Below, piece after piece: positions 9,048-17,147 of a DNA stretch of 25,045 bases. The notes beneath the pieces are model-generated. The model was not told the DNA's origin, searched no databases, and worked only from the letters and a program-made list of their open reading frames with translations. The stretch is from Chitinophaga pinensis (lineage in GTDB: Bacteria; Bacteroidota; Bacteroidia; UKL13-3): assembly GCA_945875195.1 (NCBI GenBank), contig CAMCJW010000005.1, forward strand, positions 1 through 25,045, in the 5' to 3' direction. Position 1 is the first letter of the stretch. Each line of letters starts with the position of its first letter. The translations under genes and the position numbers were made by a program.

Positions 9048-9147
9048 TTTTACAATAACAAATCAAATACTAAAAAAATATAGCTTATAGGTAAAAAAAT
9101 CTACACTAATTATTCTCTCTGGTTTAACCTTTTAATTTTAAACAACC

Positions 9148-9726
9148 ATGAACATGCAGAAAATTAGTGACCACGATTTGGTGAAGCTATACCAATCCGG
9201 CACACAAGCTGCTCTCGAAGAATTGATCAAGCGCTACAAGCGTAGTATCTTTTCTGCCATTTATTTGATAGTGCGCGACCGCCCCTTAGCGGAAGACATC
9301 TTTCAAGAAACATTTATCAAAATTATTCATACCCTTCGATCTGGTAAATACAACGAAGAAGGAAAATTTGGTGGATGGGCCGTTAGGGTTGGAAGAAACC
9401 TAACCATTGATTATATCCGCAAAATGAAAAGAGATGTAACCATTACCGATAGTCAAGGAAATGGCATCTTTGATTACCTTGTCATTGCGGAAGAAAACAA
9501 GGAGGATAAAATCATCCAAATGCAATCAGAAAGTCAACTCAAAGAACTCATCAAGCTTTTGCCAGATGAGCAGCGAGAGGTCTTAATCATGCGTCATTGG
9601 GGCGATATGAGCTTCAAAGAGATTTCAGATAAAACAGGCGTAAGTATCAATACAGCCTTGGGCAGAATGAGATATGCCCTCAACAATTTGCGAAAATTGA
9701 TGGTTGCAAAAGGGGTTCAGATTTAG
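9148..9726 (+). CDS. ECF-family RNA polymerase sigma factor
   Basis: A 192-residue sigma-70 family protein of the extracytoplasmic-function group, with only regions 2 and 4. Region 2 spans about 24-95, with core-binding and -10 recognition sequences AEDIFQETFIKII (48-60) and GGWAVRVGRNLTIDYIR (75-91). Region 4 spans about 132-186, with LPDEQREVLIMRHWGDMS and a helix-turn-helix FKEISDKTGVSINTALGRMR. Length is standard. An in-frame ATG lies two codons in (9154), so the start is uncertain by 6 bases. Two small genes follow in the same direction (a secreted protein and a putative anti-sigma protein), and the unit ends at the terminator at 10679. This suggests a self-contained regulatory module, probably controlling envelope or stress genes. 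The stimulus cannot be read from the sequence. Confidence 0.93.
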   Translation: MNMQKISDHDLVKLYQSGTQAALEELIKRYKRSIFSAIYLIVRDRPLAEDIFQETFIKIIHTLRSGKYNEEGKFGGWAVRVGRNLTIDYIRKMKRDVTITDSQGNGIFDYLVIAEENKEDKIIQMQSESQLKELIKLLPDEQREVLIMRHWGDMSFKEISDKTGVSINTALGRMRYALNNLRKLMVAKGVQI

Positions 9727-9786
9727 TTCACTATTTCTGTCCTCTCTCGCAGCTCCTTTTTAAATAACCCTTAATTAATCATTGTT

Positions 9787-10365
9787 ATGAAAGCACAAGC
9801 AAAAGTTGCAATGTTACTAGTGGTTCTGGTAGCATTGTTTTCCTTCGAAGTTCCAAAAGGCTGGTACAAAGCTGGCAGTAATCCTGATCGTTACGAAATT
9901 GGTATCGATAAGGGTGCAGGTCTAGATGGTACAAATGCCGCAACTATCCGTTCTGAGGGCACACGCGTTAGAGGTTTTGGTACCTTGGTTCAGAATCTTG
10001 TTCCTGGTAATTTTGCCGGTAAGCGATTAAAAATGTCGGGTTTTATTAAAACTGCTGATGTAAACGGTTGGGGCGGGTTTTGGTTGCGCATTGATGGCCA
10101 AAATGTAAACGATCCTTTCGTATTTGATAACATGAGCAACCGCAAAATTAAAGGAACCACAGATTGGGTTAAATGTGAAATAATTGTGGATGTTCCTAAA
10201 AAAGCAACCAATATAGCTTACGGTGCCTTGCTCAGTGGCGATGGTCAATTGTGGTTCGATGATTTAACTTTTGAAGTAGTGGATCAAACCGTTGCTACCA
10301 CTATTCCCTATACCAAAGAAAATGCGCCTCAAAATCAGCCTACTAACTTAAGTTTCGAATATTAA
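9787..10365 (+). CDS. Small secreted protein with a galactose-binding/CBM-like domain
   Basis: A 192-residue protein with an N-terminal hydrophobic segment (about residues 7-20, MLLVVLVALFSF within it) that should act as a signal peptide or anchor. The remainder resembles a jelly-roll carbohydrate-binding-like domain: IKTADVNGWGGFWLRIDGQN, then FDNMSNRKIKGTTDWVKCEI, then an aliphatic strand ending in a GALLSGDGQLWFDDLTFEVV close. I recall this domain as an add-on in Bacteroidota secreted hydrolases and in some regulators, but here it stands alone with no catalytic module. It lies 60 bases after the ECF sigma gene and before the putative anti-sigma gene, so it may be an effector or signal-related member of that module. 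The ligand is unknown. Confidence 0.65.
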   Translation: MKAQAKVAMLLVVLVALFSFEVPKGWYKAGSNPDRYEIGIDKGAGLDGTNAATIRSEGTRVRGFGTLVQNLVPGNFAGKRLKMSGFIKTADVNGWGGFWLRIDGQNVNDPFVFDNMSNRKIKGTTDWVKCEIIVDVPKKATNIAYGALLSGDGQLWFDDLTFEVVDQTVATTIPYTKENAPQNQPTNLSFEY

Positions 10366-10431
10366 TGCAACGCTTTGTAAAATAAGATTGCCCTCAAGTG
10401 CGTTTTTCTAGTACAATTGAAAAACATGCTT

Positions 10432-10671
10432 ATGGCAAACACTTACACTGAAAATGATTTACTGTTTTATTTGTACAATGAAATGTCGGCAGAGGAAGCC
10501 AGCAAACTAGAAAATTACCTGGTTTTAGATGCCAACTTGCAAACTTCGTTAGCAAATTTAAAAGCTGGCATGGAGGTATTAAATAATTTAGAAGCAGAAC
10601 CTTCTCCTACAAGCATAGACTTAATTTTGGAGTACTCCCAAAAAACAGCCGCAAAACTAGAAGAGGTTTAA
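10432..10671 (+). CDS. Short putative anti-sigma factor-like protein
   Basis: About 79 residues from the ATG at 10432. In-frame ATG at 10426 and TTG at 10417 are alternative starts. The sequence YTENDLLFYLYNEMSAEEAS, followed by a second acidic/hydrophobic helix with ENYLVLDANLQ, resembles small helical proteins often found next to ECF sigma genes in Bacteroidota. It also resembles the N-terminal sigma-binding part of anti-sigma factors. No zinc-binding His/Cys motif is present. There is no membrane helix, so if it is an anti-sigma factor it would be cytoplasmic and could not sense the periplasm by itself. The gene order (sigma, secreted protein, this gene) and the terminator just 7 bases downstream support one transcription unit. 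The function is inferred from context. Confidence 0.55.
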   Translation: MANTYTENDLLFYLYNEMSAEEASKLENYLVLDANLQTSLANLKAGMEVLNNLEAEPSPTSIDLILEYSQKTAAKLEEV

Positions 10672-10678
10672 AAAAAAA

Positions 10679-10712
10679 GCCCGATTGAAGCAATTCAATC
10701 GGGCATTTTTTT
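10679..10712. terminator. Bidirectional Rho-independent terminator
   Basis: Perfect 11-base stem GCCCGATTGAA (10679-10689) / TTCAATCGGGC (10694-10704) with a GCAA loop, flanked by an A tract on the left and ATTTTTTT on the right. It sits between the convergent stops of the ECF module (10671) and the S46 peptidase (10725). It can therefore end transcription from both sides. Confidence 0.92.
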
Positions 10713-10724
10713 GGTTCTTTTATG

Positions 10725-12872
10725 TTATTGAACCAAGCTCATTTCACTCACAATGTGAGGCGCACCGCCCAATTTGTCTATTAAAAACAATACATAGCGG
10801 ATATCTACATTGATGGTGCGTTTGTACTTTTCATCAAATACAATATCCCCACTCATGGCCTCCCAATTGCCATCAAATGCCAATCCTATTAGTCTGCCTT
10901 CTCCATCAATAACCGGACTACCAGAGTTACCTCCAGTTATATCATTATTGGTGATAAAGGCTACTGGCATTTTACCATCAGCTCTTTTGTAAATACCAAA
11001 ATCTTTTGCCTTGTATAAATCAAGCAACTTTTGTGGTGCATTGAATTCAAAATCTTTGGGATTGTATTTTTCCATAATGCCATCCATTGTGGTCATGTAG
11101 TCAAATTTTACAGCATCTTTAGGCTCGTAGGCCTGAACCGATCCGTAAGTTAAACGCAAAGAAGAATTGGCATCTGGATAGAAAATTTTTGTTGGATTCA
11201 ACTCCATCAAACCTTTGATATAAGCCCTAGCTTCTGGACCTATTGCTGCATTAAACGCATCCACTTGTGGTTTGTAGTTGCTTAGATAATGGTTATAAAA
11301 TCCTTCTACCATCGCAAAGCATGGATCAGCCATTAACTTTTTATAAGTTGGTGCATTGCAAAATGCATCAAACTTTTCTTTGCTGGCAAAAAAACTTTTG
11401 GCATAAACCATTTTAGCATAAGCCCTAAACTTTTCAGTATTGTTTGCACCCTTTGATTTAAGGATTACCTTCATGTATTCAGGGTGTTGGTCTGCAGGAA
11501 TATTGTTATAATACATCTCAAGAATTTGAGCCATTATTTTCTCATCTGCACTTGGGAAGAAAGATGCGTAAAACTCTTCTCCATTTGCCATAGCCATTTT
11601 AATAGCCCTATTTGCTGCGGCTGTGTCTTTGTTGTCTTTTGCATTGGTAGCAAAAGGCATCAGGCTGCTAGCCATACTATTCATTGAAATGCCTAATATA
11701 CCTTCACCTAAGTATGTTCTTTGCAAAGCAATTGGTCTGTAAGCAACATATGCCTTTTCAACATTTGCCAATACATTCTCATATTGAGGCTTTCCTTTTG
11801 CAAAATCAGCAAATTTAGCTTCCGATTCTTTCTTAAAATCTACCACTTTTAAACGCTTCAATTGCTCGGTTTGGCCAATGAAGTATTTCCAATAGTTAGC
11901 AATTTGCGCATAATCAGCTGATAATTTTAAGCGATCGCCTTCATTTTTATCCATTACTTCTTTCCAAGCTTTTAGGCGAATATCTCTTAAATTAACAATG
12001 GTTGGGTTCACTTTTTCAACAGCCAAATCAATGCCTTGCGAGAATTCGTAACGATTGGTTCTTCCAGGAAAGCCATATATCATGGCATAATCACCTTCTT
12101 TTACTCCTTTGGTATTTACTGGCAATGAATGCTTTGGTGTAAATGGAACATTGTCAGGGGCATAATTTGCCGCCTCATTACTTTTATTGGCATAAATTCT
12201 AAACATACTAAAGTCGCCAGTATGTCTAGGCCACATCCAGTTATCAGCATCTCCGCCAAATTTTCCTACAGATTGTGGCGGGGTGCCTACCAAACGGATG
12301 TCGTTGAATTTCTGAAAAACAAACAGATAAAAGGCATTTCCCTTAAACATTTCACGCATTTGGGCATCATAAGCAGTTCCTTTTTTAGCCTCATCAATTA
12401 ATTTCTTGTAAATCTCTTGCAATTTAGCCGGACGATCTTTTTCGCTCACGCCTTGCAATTGGTTCAAAACGAAATCTGTTTTGTCTTCTATTCTTTGAAC
12501 TATTGAAACCCACATACCTGGAATTGGAATTTCTTCACCATTATTTTTTGCCCAAAAACCATTGTCTAATCGATTATTCTCAGGAGTTGAGTTAGAGGCA
12601 ATGGCATCATATCCGCAATGGTGGTTGGTTAAAACCAAACCTTTTGAAGAGATAATTTCACCTGTACAACCTCCATTGAACCAAACAATTGCATCTTTCA
12701 AAGAACTGTTGTTTACATCGTACAATTGTTCTGGAGTAAGTTTAAGCCCTTTGGCTTTCATTTCTTCATAGTTGTACTTTTTTAATAACAAAGGAATCCA
12801 CATTCCTTCATCTGCTTTTGCACCTGAACCCAACAAAAGAATTGCTGTCAGGGTGTAAAGAATTTTTTTCAT
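10725..12872 (-). CDS. S46 family dipeptidyl-peptidase (DPP7/DPP11 type)
   Basis: Periplasmic serine exopeptidase that removes dipeptides from the N-termini of oligopeptides. I place the start at the ATG at 12872 (715 residues, the family size) because it gives a clean signal peptide, MKKILYTLTAILLLGSGAKA. A longer open frame to 12917 would put a charged tail in front of it. The chymotrypsin-like triad is visible: H85 in LTNHHCGYDA, D220 in WPRHTGDFS and S650 in TGGNSGSPV. Residue 668, 18 positions after the serine, is glycine (LAFDGNWEAMSGD). The corresponding position is, as I recall, Gly in DPP7 (hydrophobic P1) and Arg in DPP11 (acidic P1), so a DPP7-like preference is inferred. The gene is alone, ending at the shared terminator. 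Confidence 0.93.
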   Translation of the reverse strand: MKKILYTLTAILLLGSGAKADEGMWIPLLLKKYNYEEMKAKGLKLTPEQLYDVNNSSLKDAIVWFNGGCTGEIISSKGLVLTNHHCGYDAIASNSTPENNRLDNGFWAKNNGEEIPIPGMWVSIVQRIEDKTDFVLNQLQGVSEKDRPAKLQEIYKKLIDEAKKGTAYDAQMREMFKGNAFYLFVFQKFNDIRLVGTPPQSVGKFGGDADNWMWPRHTGDFSMFRIYANKSNEAANYAPDNVPFTPKHSLPVNTKGVKEGDYAMIYGFPGRTNRYEFSQGIDLAVEKVNPTIVNLRDIRLKAWKEVMDKNEGDRLKLSADYAQIANYWKYFIGQTEQLKRLKVVDFKKESEAKFADFAKGKPQYENVLANVEKAYVAYRPIALQRTYLGEGILGISMNSMASSLMPFATNAKDNKDTAAANRAIKMAMANGEEFYASFFPSADEKIMAQILEMYYNNIPADQHPEYMKVILKSKGANNTEKFRAYAKMVYAKSFFASKEKFDAFCNAPTYKKLMADPCFAMVEGFYNHYLSNYKPQVDAFNAAIGPEARAYIKGLMELNPTKIFYPDANSSLRLTYGSVQAYEPKDAVKFDYMTTMDGIMEKYNPKDFEFNAPQKLLDLYKAKDFGIYKRADGKMPVAFITNNDITGGNSGSPVIDGEGRLIGLAFDGNWEAMSGDIVFDEKYKRTINVDIRYVLFLIDKLGGAPHIVSEMSLVQ

Positions 12873-13015
12873 GTATTTTTTCTTTTTGTGTGCCGCAAAG
12901 TAAAAACAATTGACCACATCACCATTATTTTTTGATAAATGGTATCCCCCTTAATAATTAGTTTATAATTTCATAACATATATTTTGGCTTTTGAAGCTT
13001 ATAATTGCAGTAAAT

Positions 13016-14419
13016 ATGTTTGGATTAGACACTTCACTCACCGTGTTACTATTGCTTTGTTTGCTCGCAGCAGCAGCATTTGAATTTATCAATGGATTTC
13101 ATGATACGGCCAATGCGGTGGCCACCGTTATTTATACCAATTCTCTAAAACCTTGGGCAGCAGTTATTTGGAGTGGTATTTGGAATGCCATTGGTGTTTT
13201 TGCTGGAGGTATTGCAGTGGCAATGGGTATAACCAATTTATTGCCTACTGAATTACTGCTCGACACCAATATCTATCACAATATTGCCCTCATATTATCT
13301 TTATTAATTACAGCAATTGTTTGGAACTTAGGTACTTGGTATTTTGGAATTCCTTGTTCTAGCTCTCATACTTTAATTGGTTCAATCATTGGTGTAGGTA
13401 TTGCTTTTGCCTTTATATCGCCAGAGGGTGGATTTAATTTTGTTAATTGGGGTAAAGCTGGTGAAATTGGACTTTCTCTTTTACTTTCTCCTTTATTGGG
13501 ATTTAGTTTAGCCATTTTGTTAATGTATATTCTCAGGCAAGTGGTTGTTTCAAAAGTAATTTTTAAAGAACCTTCTGCAAATACGCCTCCACCTTTTTGG
13601 ATTCGATTGATATTATTACTTACCTGTACTGGCGTTAGTTTCTCGCATGGTTCAAATGATGGGCAAAAGGGTGTGGGGCTTGTGATGTTAATACTCATTG
13701 CCATTGTTCCCGGTTATTTTACGCTGAACCTTGATAAAAACACAACAGATATCAGAGATCAAGTTGTAGAAGTAAAAGCCTTATTCGCCAAAATTGATAC
13801 CAGAGAGTTGAATCAAGATGAAATGTTTCAATACAACAAAGCAACCAATAATATTGCTCATTTTGATTCATTACTTTTAACTGGCGCTGCAATAGGAAAC
13901 TTTGATAATTACCAAAAAGCAGCCCTAAGAAAAGACCTAGTGCTATTGGGTAAATCTACTAAAGTATTATTAGCTAGTAAAAATTTGAGCCTCAGCTTTA
14001 GCAGCAAACAAAAGCTCAAAAAATCGGTTGAAGAAATTAAGAGTTTAACAGAATATGCACCATTTTGGGTGATTGTTATGATTTCTTTAAGCCTTGGATT
14101 AGGCACAATGATTGGGTGGAAACGTATTGTTACCACCATTGGAGAGAAAATTGGTAAACAACACCTCACCTACGCACAAGGAGCAAGTGCAGAATTAGTA
14201 GCTGCTTCTACCATTGGTTTTTCTACATGGTTAGGATTGCCTGTTAGTACCACTCACGTTTTATCTTCGGGTGTAGCTGGTGCAATGGTAGCTTCAAAAG
14301 GCATCAAAAACCTACAAACCAAAACCATTAAAACTATAGCATTAGCTTGGTTGCTCACTTTGCCAGTGTCAATAATAATGTCGGGTTTATTGTTCCTCCT
14401 TTTTAGGTGGATACTATAA
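13016..14419 (+). CDS. pit: PiT-family inorganic phosphate transporter
   Basis: Cation-coupled low-affinity phosphate (metal-phosphate) permease of the inner membrane. From the ATG at 13016 it has 467 residues; the frame is also open from a TTG at 12992, but the ATG gives the normal N-terminus. The two inverted PiT signatures are present: INGFHDTANAVATVI (25-39) and SFSHGSNDGQKGVGL (208-222). Both halves are followed by several membrane helices. Between helices there is a long soluble segment, about residues 238-346, with predicted helices and many Lys/Asp/Asn. Such loops occur in Bacteroidota members, and the role is unknown. No PhoU-like partner is next to it. Its stop codon directly abuts the stop of the convergent gene at 14420. 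Confidence 0.93.
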   Translation: MFGLDTSLTVLLLLCLLAAAAFEFINGFHDTANAVATVIYTNSLKPWAAVIWSGIWNAIGVFAGGIAVAMGITNLLPTELLLDTNIYHNIALILSLLITAIVWNLGTWYFGIPCSSSHTLIGSIIGVGIAFAFISPEGGFNFVNWGKAGEIGLSLLLSPLLGFSLAILLMYILRQVVVSKVIFKEPSANTPPPFWIRLILLLTCTGVSFSHGSNDGQKGVGLVMLILIAIVPGYFTLNLDKNTTDIRDQVVEVKALFAKIDTRELNQDEMFQYNKATNNIAHFDSLLLTGAAIGNFDNYQKAALRKDLVLLGKSTKVLLASKNLSLSFSSKQKLKKSVEEIKSLTEYAPFWVIVMISLSLGLGTMIGWKRIVTTIGEKIGKQHLTYAQGASAELVAASTIGFSTWLGLPVSTTHVLSSGVAGAMVASKGIKNLQTKTIKTIALAWLLTLPVSIIMSGLLFLLFRWIL

Positions 14420-15565
14420 TTATTCTCTCTTTAATTCGCCATTTTCAAAATACAAAATATTCAATTTCGAGTTTTGAATACTCTTGCCATCAGGCTTGTT
14501 CTTAAACAAGTAATCATTGGTCAATGGCCTATTTAAATCCTGTTTTGTAATAGTAGATAAACTTCCATGTTCCTTCATTAAAATACTCAGGAAATATACT
14601 CCTTGCTCATAGCCAATTACGGCATACTCCTGTGGGTCGGCATAATAACGCTCCCTATATTTTTCAACGAAAAAAGTGCAATTTGGATTCTTGTAATCAA
14701 AATAATAAGGAGAAATAATCTTTACTTTTACCTGCTCGCACAGGCCAATGCTTAGGGTATTAAACTCAAGCCATTTTCTAGTACCATAAACCTGAATATT
14801 TATAAATTGGTTCGAATCATTCAAGTACTTTAAGGTGGTTCCTACCAAAAATTCATTTTCACTGGCTATTACAATGTGGTTTGGCTTGGTAAGTTTATAT
14901 TGGTCTTTTAACTCAGTGTATTTACTTATATCTACGCTCTTAATAGTGTAGTTGGGATATTTGCTTTTTAATGCCAAAATTCTATTGGCCAAAACTTTAT
15001 CATTGCTCTCTTTGCCTACAACCACCATCACATTGGCATTATCATCTCCTTTGTTTTTGATGTTCTCCAAAATAAAATCACCGTAGTACGACAAGTCGGG
15101 ATAGGCCGAAATCAGAAACGGATTGTCAATCTTGCTCTTGGTTAAAGTTAAGAAGGGCGAAACATGGTATTTGTTATTTTTATTACAAAAATCTACCATC
15201 CTGTCATTGCCTTCTTTTAAAACCGGACCAATAATCAAATCAGAGTTGAGTACCTCTTTTTTGGCCAAAATTTTCATGAAAGCATTGGAGTCTCTTTTGG
15301 TATCATAAACCCTAACTTCAATAGGAATATCGGCTTGCTTAAAGCTATCCATGGCTATTGAAAAACCCTCGTAATATTGCCTACAAGCATTGCCAATTGC
15401 TGCATTCTTGGCTTTAGGGTCATCCAAAATTTGCCTGCTACAAAATGGCATGATCAAGGATACTTGATACTTCTGCTCAAACAAATCGCTGAGTTTGTTC
15501 TGACCCAAAACGAGCTGATGGGTACCATTTAAAAGAAATAGGATTATAACAATTTTTCGTAACAT
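14420..15565 (-). CDS. Periplasmic-binding-protein type 1-like (ABC substrate-binding-like) protein
   Basis: A 381-residue exported protein. The ATG at 15565 is preferred over an upstream in-frame one at 15616, because it gives a normal signal peptide, MLRKIVIILFLLNGTHQLVLG, and lies one base after the guaA stop. The mature part has the alternating beta-alpha layout of LIVBP-type periplasmic binding folds: VSLIMPFCSR at the first strand, ACRQYYEGFSIAMDSF, DLIIGPVLKEGNDRMVDFC, NANVMVVVGKES, PNHIVIASENEFLVGTTL and the late EYAVIGYEQGVYFL. Proteins of this fold after guaA in Bacteroidota often carry N-terminal LysM repeats, as I recall. None is visible here. No ABC permease lies nearby, so a cell-wall or sensory role is as likely as transport. 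It is almost certainly cotranscribed and translationally coupled with guaA. Confidence 0.7.
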   Translation of the reverse strand: MLRKIVIILFLLNGTHQLVLGQNKLSDLFEQKYQVSLIMPFCSRQILDDPKAKNAAIGNACRQYYEGFSIAMDSFKQADIPIEVRVYDTKRDSNAFMKILAKKEVLNSDLIIGPVLKEGNDRMVDFCNKNNKYHVSPFLTLTKSKIDNPFLISAYPDLSYYGDFILENIKNKGDDNANVMVVVGKESNDKVLANRILALKSKYPNYTIKSVDISKYTELKDQYKLTKPNHIVIASENEFLVGTTLKYLNDSNQFINIQVYGTRKWLEFNTLSIGLCEQVKVKIISPYYFDYKNPNCTFFVEKYRERYYADPQEYAVIGYEQGVYFLSILMKEHGSLSTITKQDLNRPLTNDYLFKNKPDGKSIQNSKLNILYFENGELKRE

Positions 15566-15566
15566 A

Positions 15567-17093
15567 TTATTCCCATTCAATAGTTGCTGGTGGCTTACTA
15601 CTAATATCGTAAACAACTCTATTGATTCCTTTTACTTCATTAATAATTCGGTTGGCAACTAGTCCCAAAAAATCATGCGGTAAGTGGCAAAAATCGGCTG
15701 TCATACCATCAACCGAAGTTACCGCCCTTAGGCAAATTACATTTTCATAAGTACGCTCATCGCCCATTACCCCAACCGATTGTATTGGTAAGAATATAGC
15801 GCCTGCCTGCCATACATTGTTGTAATGTCCTTTGTCTTTTAGTTCACTGATAAAAATATGGTCTGCTTCTTGCAAAATCCTAACTTTTTCTTCGGTAATT
15901 TCACCTAAGATCCTAATGGCTAAACCCGGACCCGGGAATGGATGGCGATTTAAAATGATTGCTTCCATCCCTAATGCTGTTCCCACATTCCTCACCTCAT
16001 CTTTAAACAACATCCTCAAAGGTTCAACTATTTTCAACTTCATGTTCTCTGGCAAACCACCTACATTGTGGTGCGATTTTATAGTAGCAGAGGGCCCTTT
16101 TACACTCACACTTTCTATTACATCTGGGTAAATGGTTCCTTGTGCCAACCACTTGGTGTTTTCAACCTTATTGGCTTCATCATCAAACACTTCAATAAAT
16201 ACGCGGCCAATGGCTTTGCGCTTTTGCTCTGGGTCGCTGATACCCGCCAATGCATCTAAAAATTTCTTCTTGGCATCTATACCTATAACGTTTATGCCCA
16301 TATTCCTATAGGCATGCAATACTTGGGCAAATTCGTCTTTTCGCAACAATCCATTGTCAATAAAAATACCTGTAAGGTTTGAACCAATTGCCTCTTTTAA
16401 TAACATAGCAGCAACAGAAGAATCAACGCCACCAGATAATCCTAAGATAACTTTGTCGGTACCCAATTTACTTTTCAAATCTGCCGTAGTATTCTCAATA
16501 AAATGTGTTGGCGTCCAATCTTGGTTCAAACCGGCAACCTTGCTAATAAAATTAAACAACAATGTTTTGCCATCTACACTGTGAGTTACCTCTGGATGGA
16601 ACTGAATAGCATAAGTTTCTTCGTCCTTTATTTTAAAGGCTGCAACCTTCACGCTTTCGGTACTGGCTATTATTTCGAAGTTCTCTGGTATGTCTTGTAT
16701 GGTGTCGCCATGACTCATCCAAACCACACTGTCTAGAGGTATTTCGGCTAATAATGGAGAATGATGCACTGCTTTTAAGTTGGCTCTTCCGTATTCCCTA
16801 ATTTTACTAGGAACTACAAAACCGCCATTTTGCTTGGCCAATAATTGGGCCCCATAACAAACACCCAATAAGGGTAATTTTCCTCTGTATAAACTTAAAT
16901 CTATATCGGGTAAAATGCCATCATTCACAGAATATGGACTACCACTTAATATCACAGCCTTGGTGGCTGGGTCCAATGTTGGAATATGTGTACAAGGGTG
17001 AATTTCAGAATAAACATTGAGTTCACGTAGGCGACGGGCAATTAATTGGGTATATTGCGACCCAAAATCAATAATGAGGACTTTTTCTTCCAT
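15567..17093 (-). CDS. guaA: GMP synthase (glutamine-hydrolysing)
   Basis: Converts XMP to GMP using glutamine and ATP, the last step of guanine nucleotide synthesis. The 508 residues show a class-I glutamine amidotransferase domain (about 1-190) with nucleophile C79 in LLGVCYGAQ and H166/E168 in QFHPEVTHS. An ATP-pyrophosphatase domain follows, with LSGGVDSS at 219-226, then the GuaA-specific dimerisation domain ending in the typical KPPATIEWE. Length and all motifs are canonical. It is the first gene of a two-gene unit with the binding-protein-like gene. It is divergent from mnmH, with 54 bases between starts. Confidence 0.98.
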   Translation of the reverse strand: MEEKVLIIDFGSQYTQLIARRLRELNVYSEIHPCTHIPTLDPATKAVILSGSPYSVNDGILPDIDLSLYRGKLPLLGVCYGAQLLAKQNGGFVVPSKIREYGRANLKAVHHSPLLAEIPLDSVVWMSHGDTIQDIPENFEIIASTESVKVAAFKIKDEETYAIQFHPEVTHSVDGKTLLFNFISKVAGLNQDWTPTHFIENTTADLKSKLGTDKVILGLSGGVDSSVAAMLLKEAIGSNLTGIFIDNGLLRKDEFAQVLHAYRNMGINVIGIDAKKKFLDALAGISDPEQKRKAIGRVFIEVFDDEANKVENTKWLAQGTIYPDVIESVSVKGPSATIKSHHNVGGLPENMKLKIVEPLRMLFKDEVRNVGTALGMEAIILNRHPFPGPGLAIRILGEITEEKVRILQEADHIFISELKDKGHYNNVWQAGAIFLPIQSVGVMGDERTYENVICLRAVTSVDGMTADFCHLPHDFLGLVANRIINEVKGINRVVYDISSKPPATIEWE

Positions 17094-17147
17094 AATATGT
17101 GGCGAATTTCATTATTTTTTGGCAGATTTTGGAGAGAGAGTTAAATT

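Noticed and set aside
10417..10431. TTG at 10417 as the start of the putative anti-sigma protein
   Set aside because: ATG codons follow at once (10426, 10432), and the conserved part begins at YTEND. The ATG at 10432 is preferred, without proof.
9107..14430. The 14-base string TAATTATTCTCTCT occurs near 9107-9120 and again near 14417-14430
   Set aside because: In a 25 kb AT-rich sequence about one such 14-mer pair is expected by chance, and the two sites have no shared context.
17094..17147. Search for a purine riboswitch or PurR-like operator between guaA and mnmH
   Set aside because: The 54-base gap is too short for a purine riboswitch, and I see no clear palindrome.
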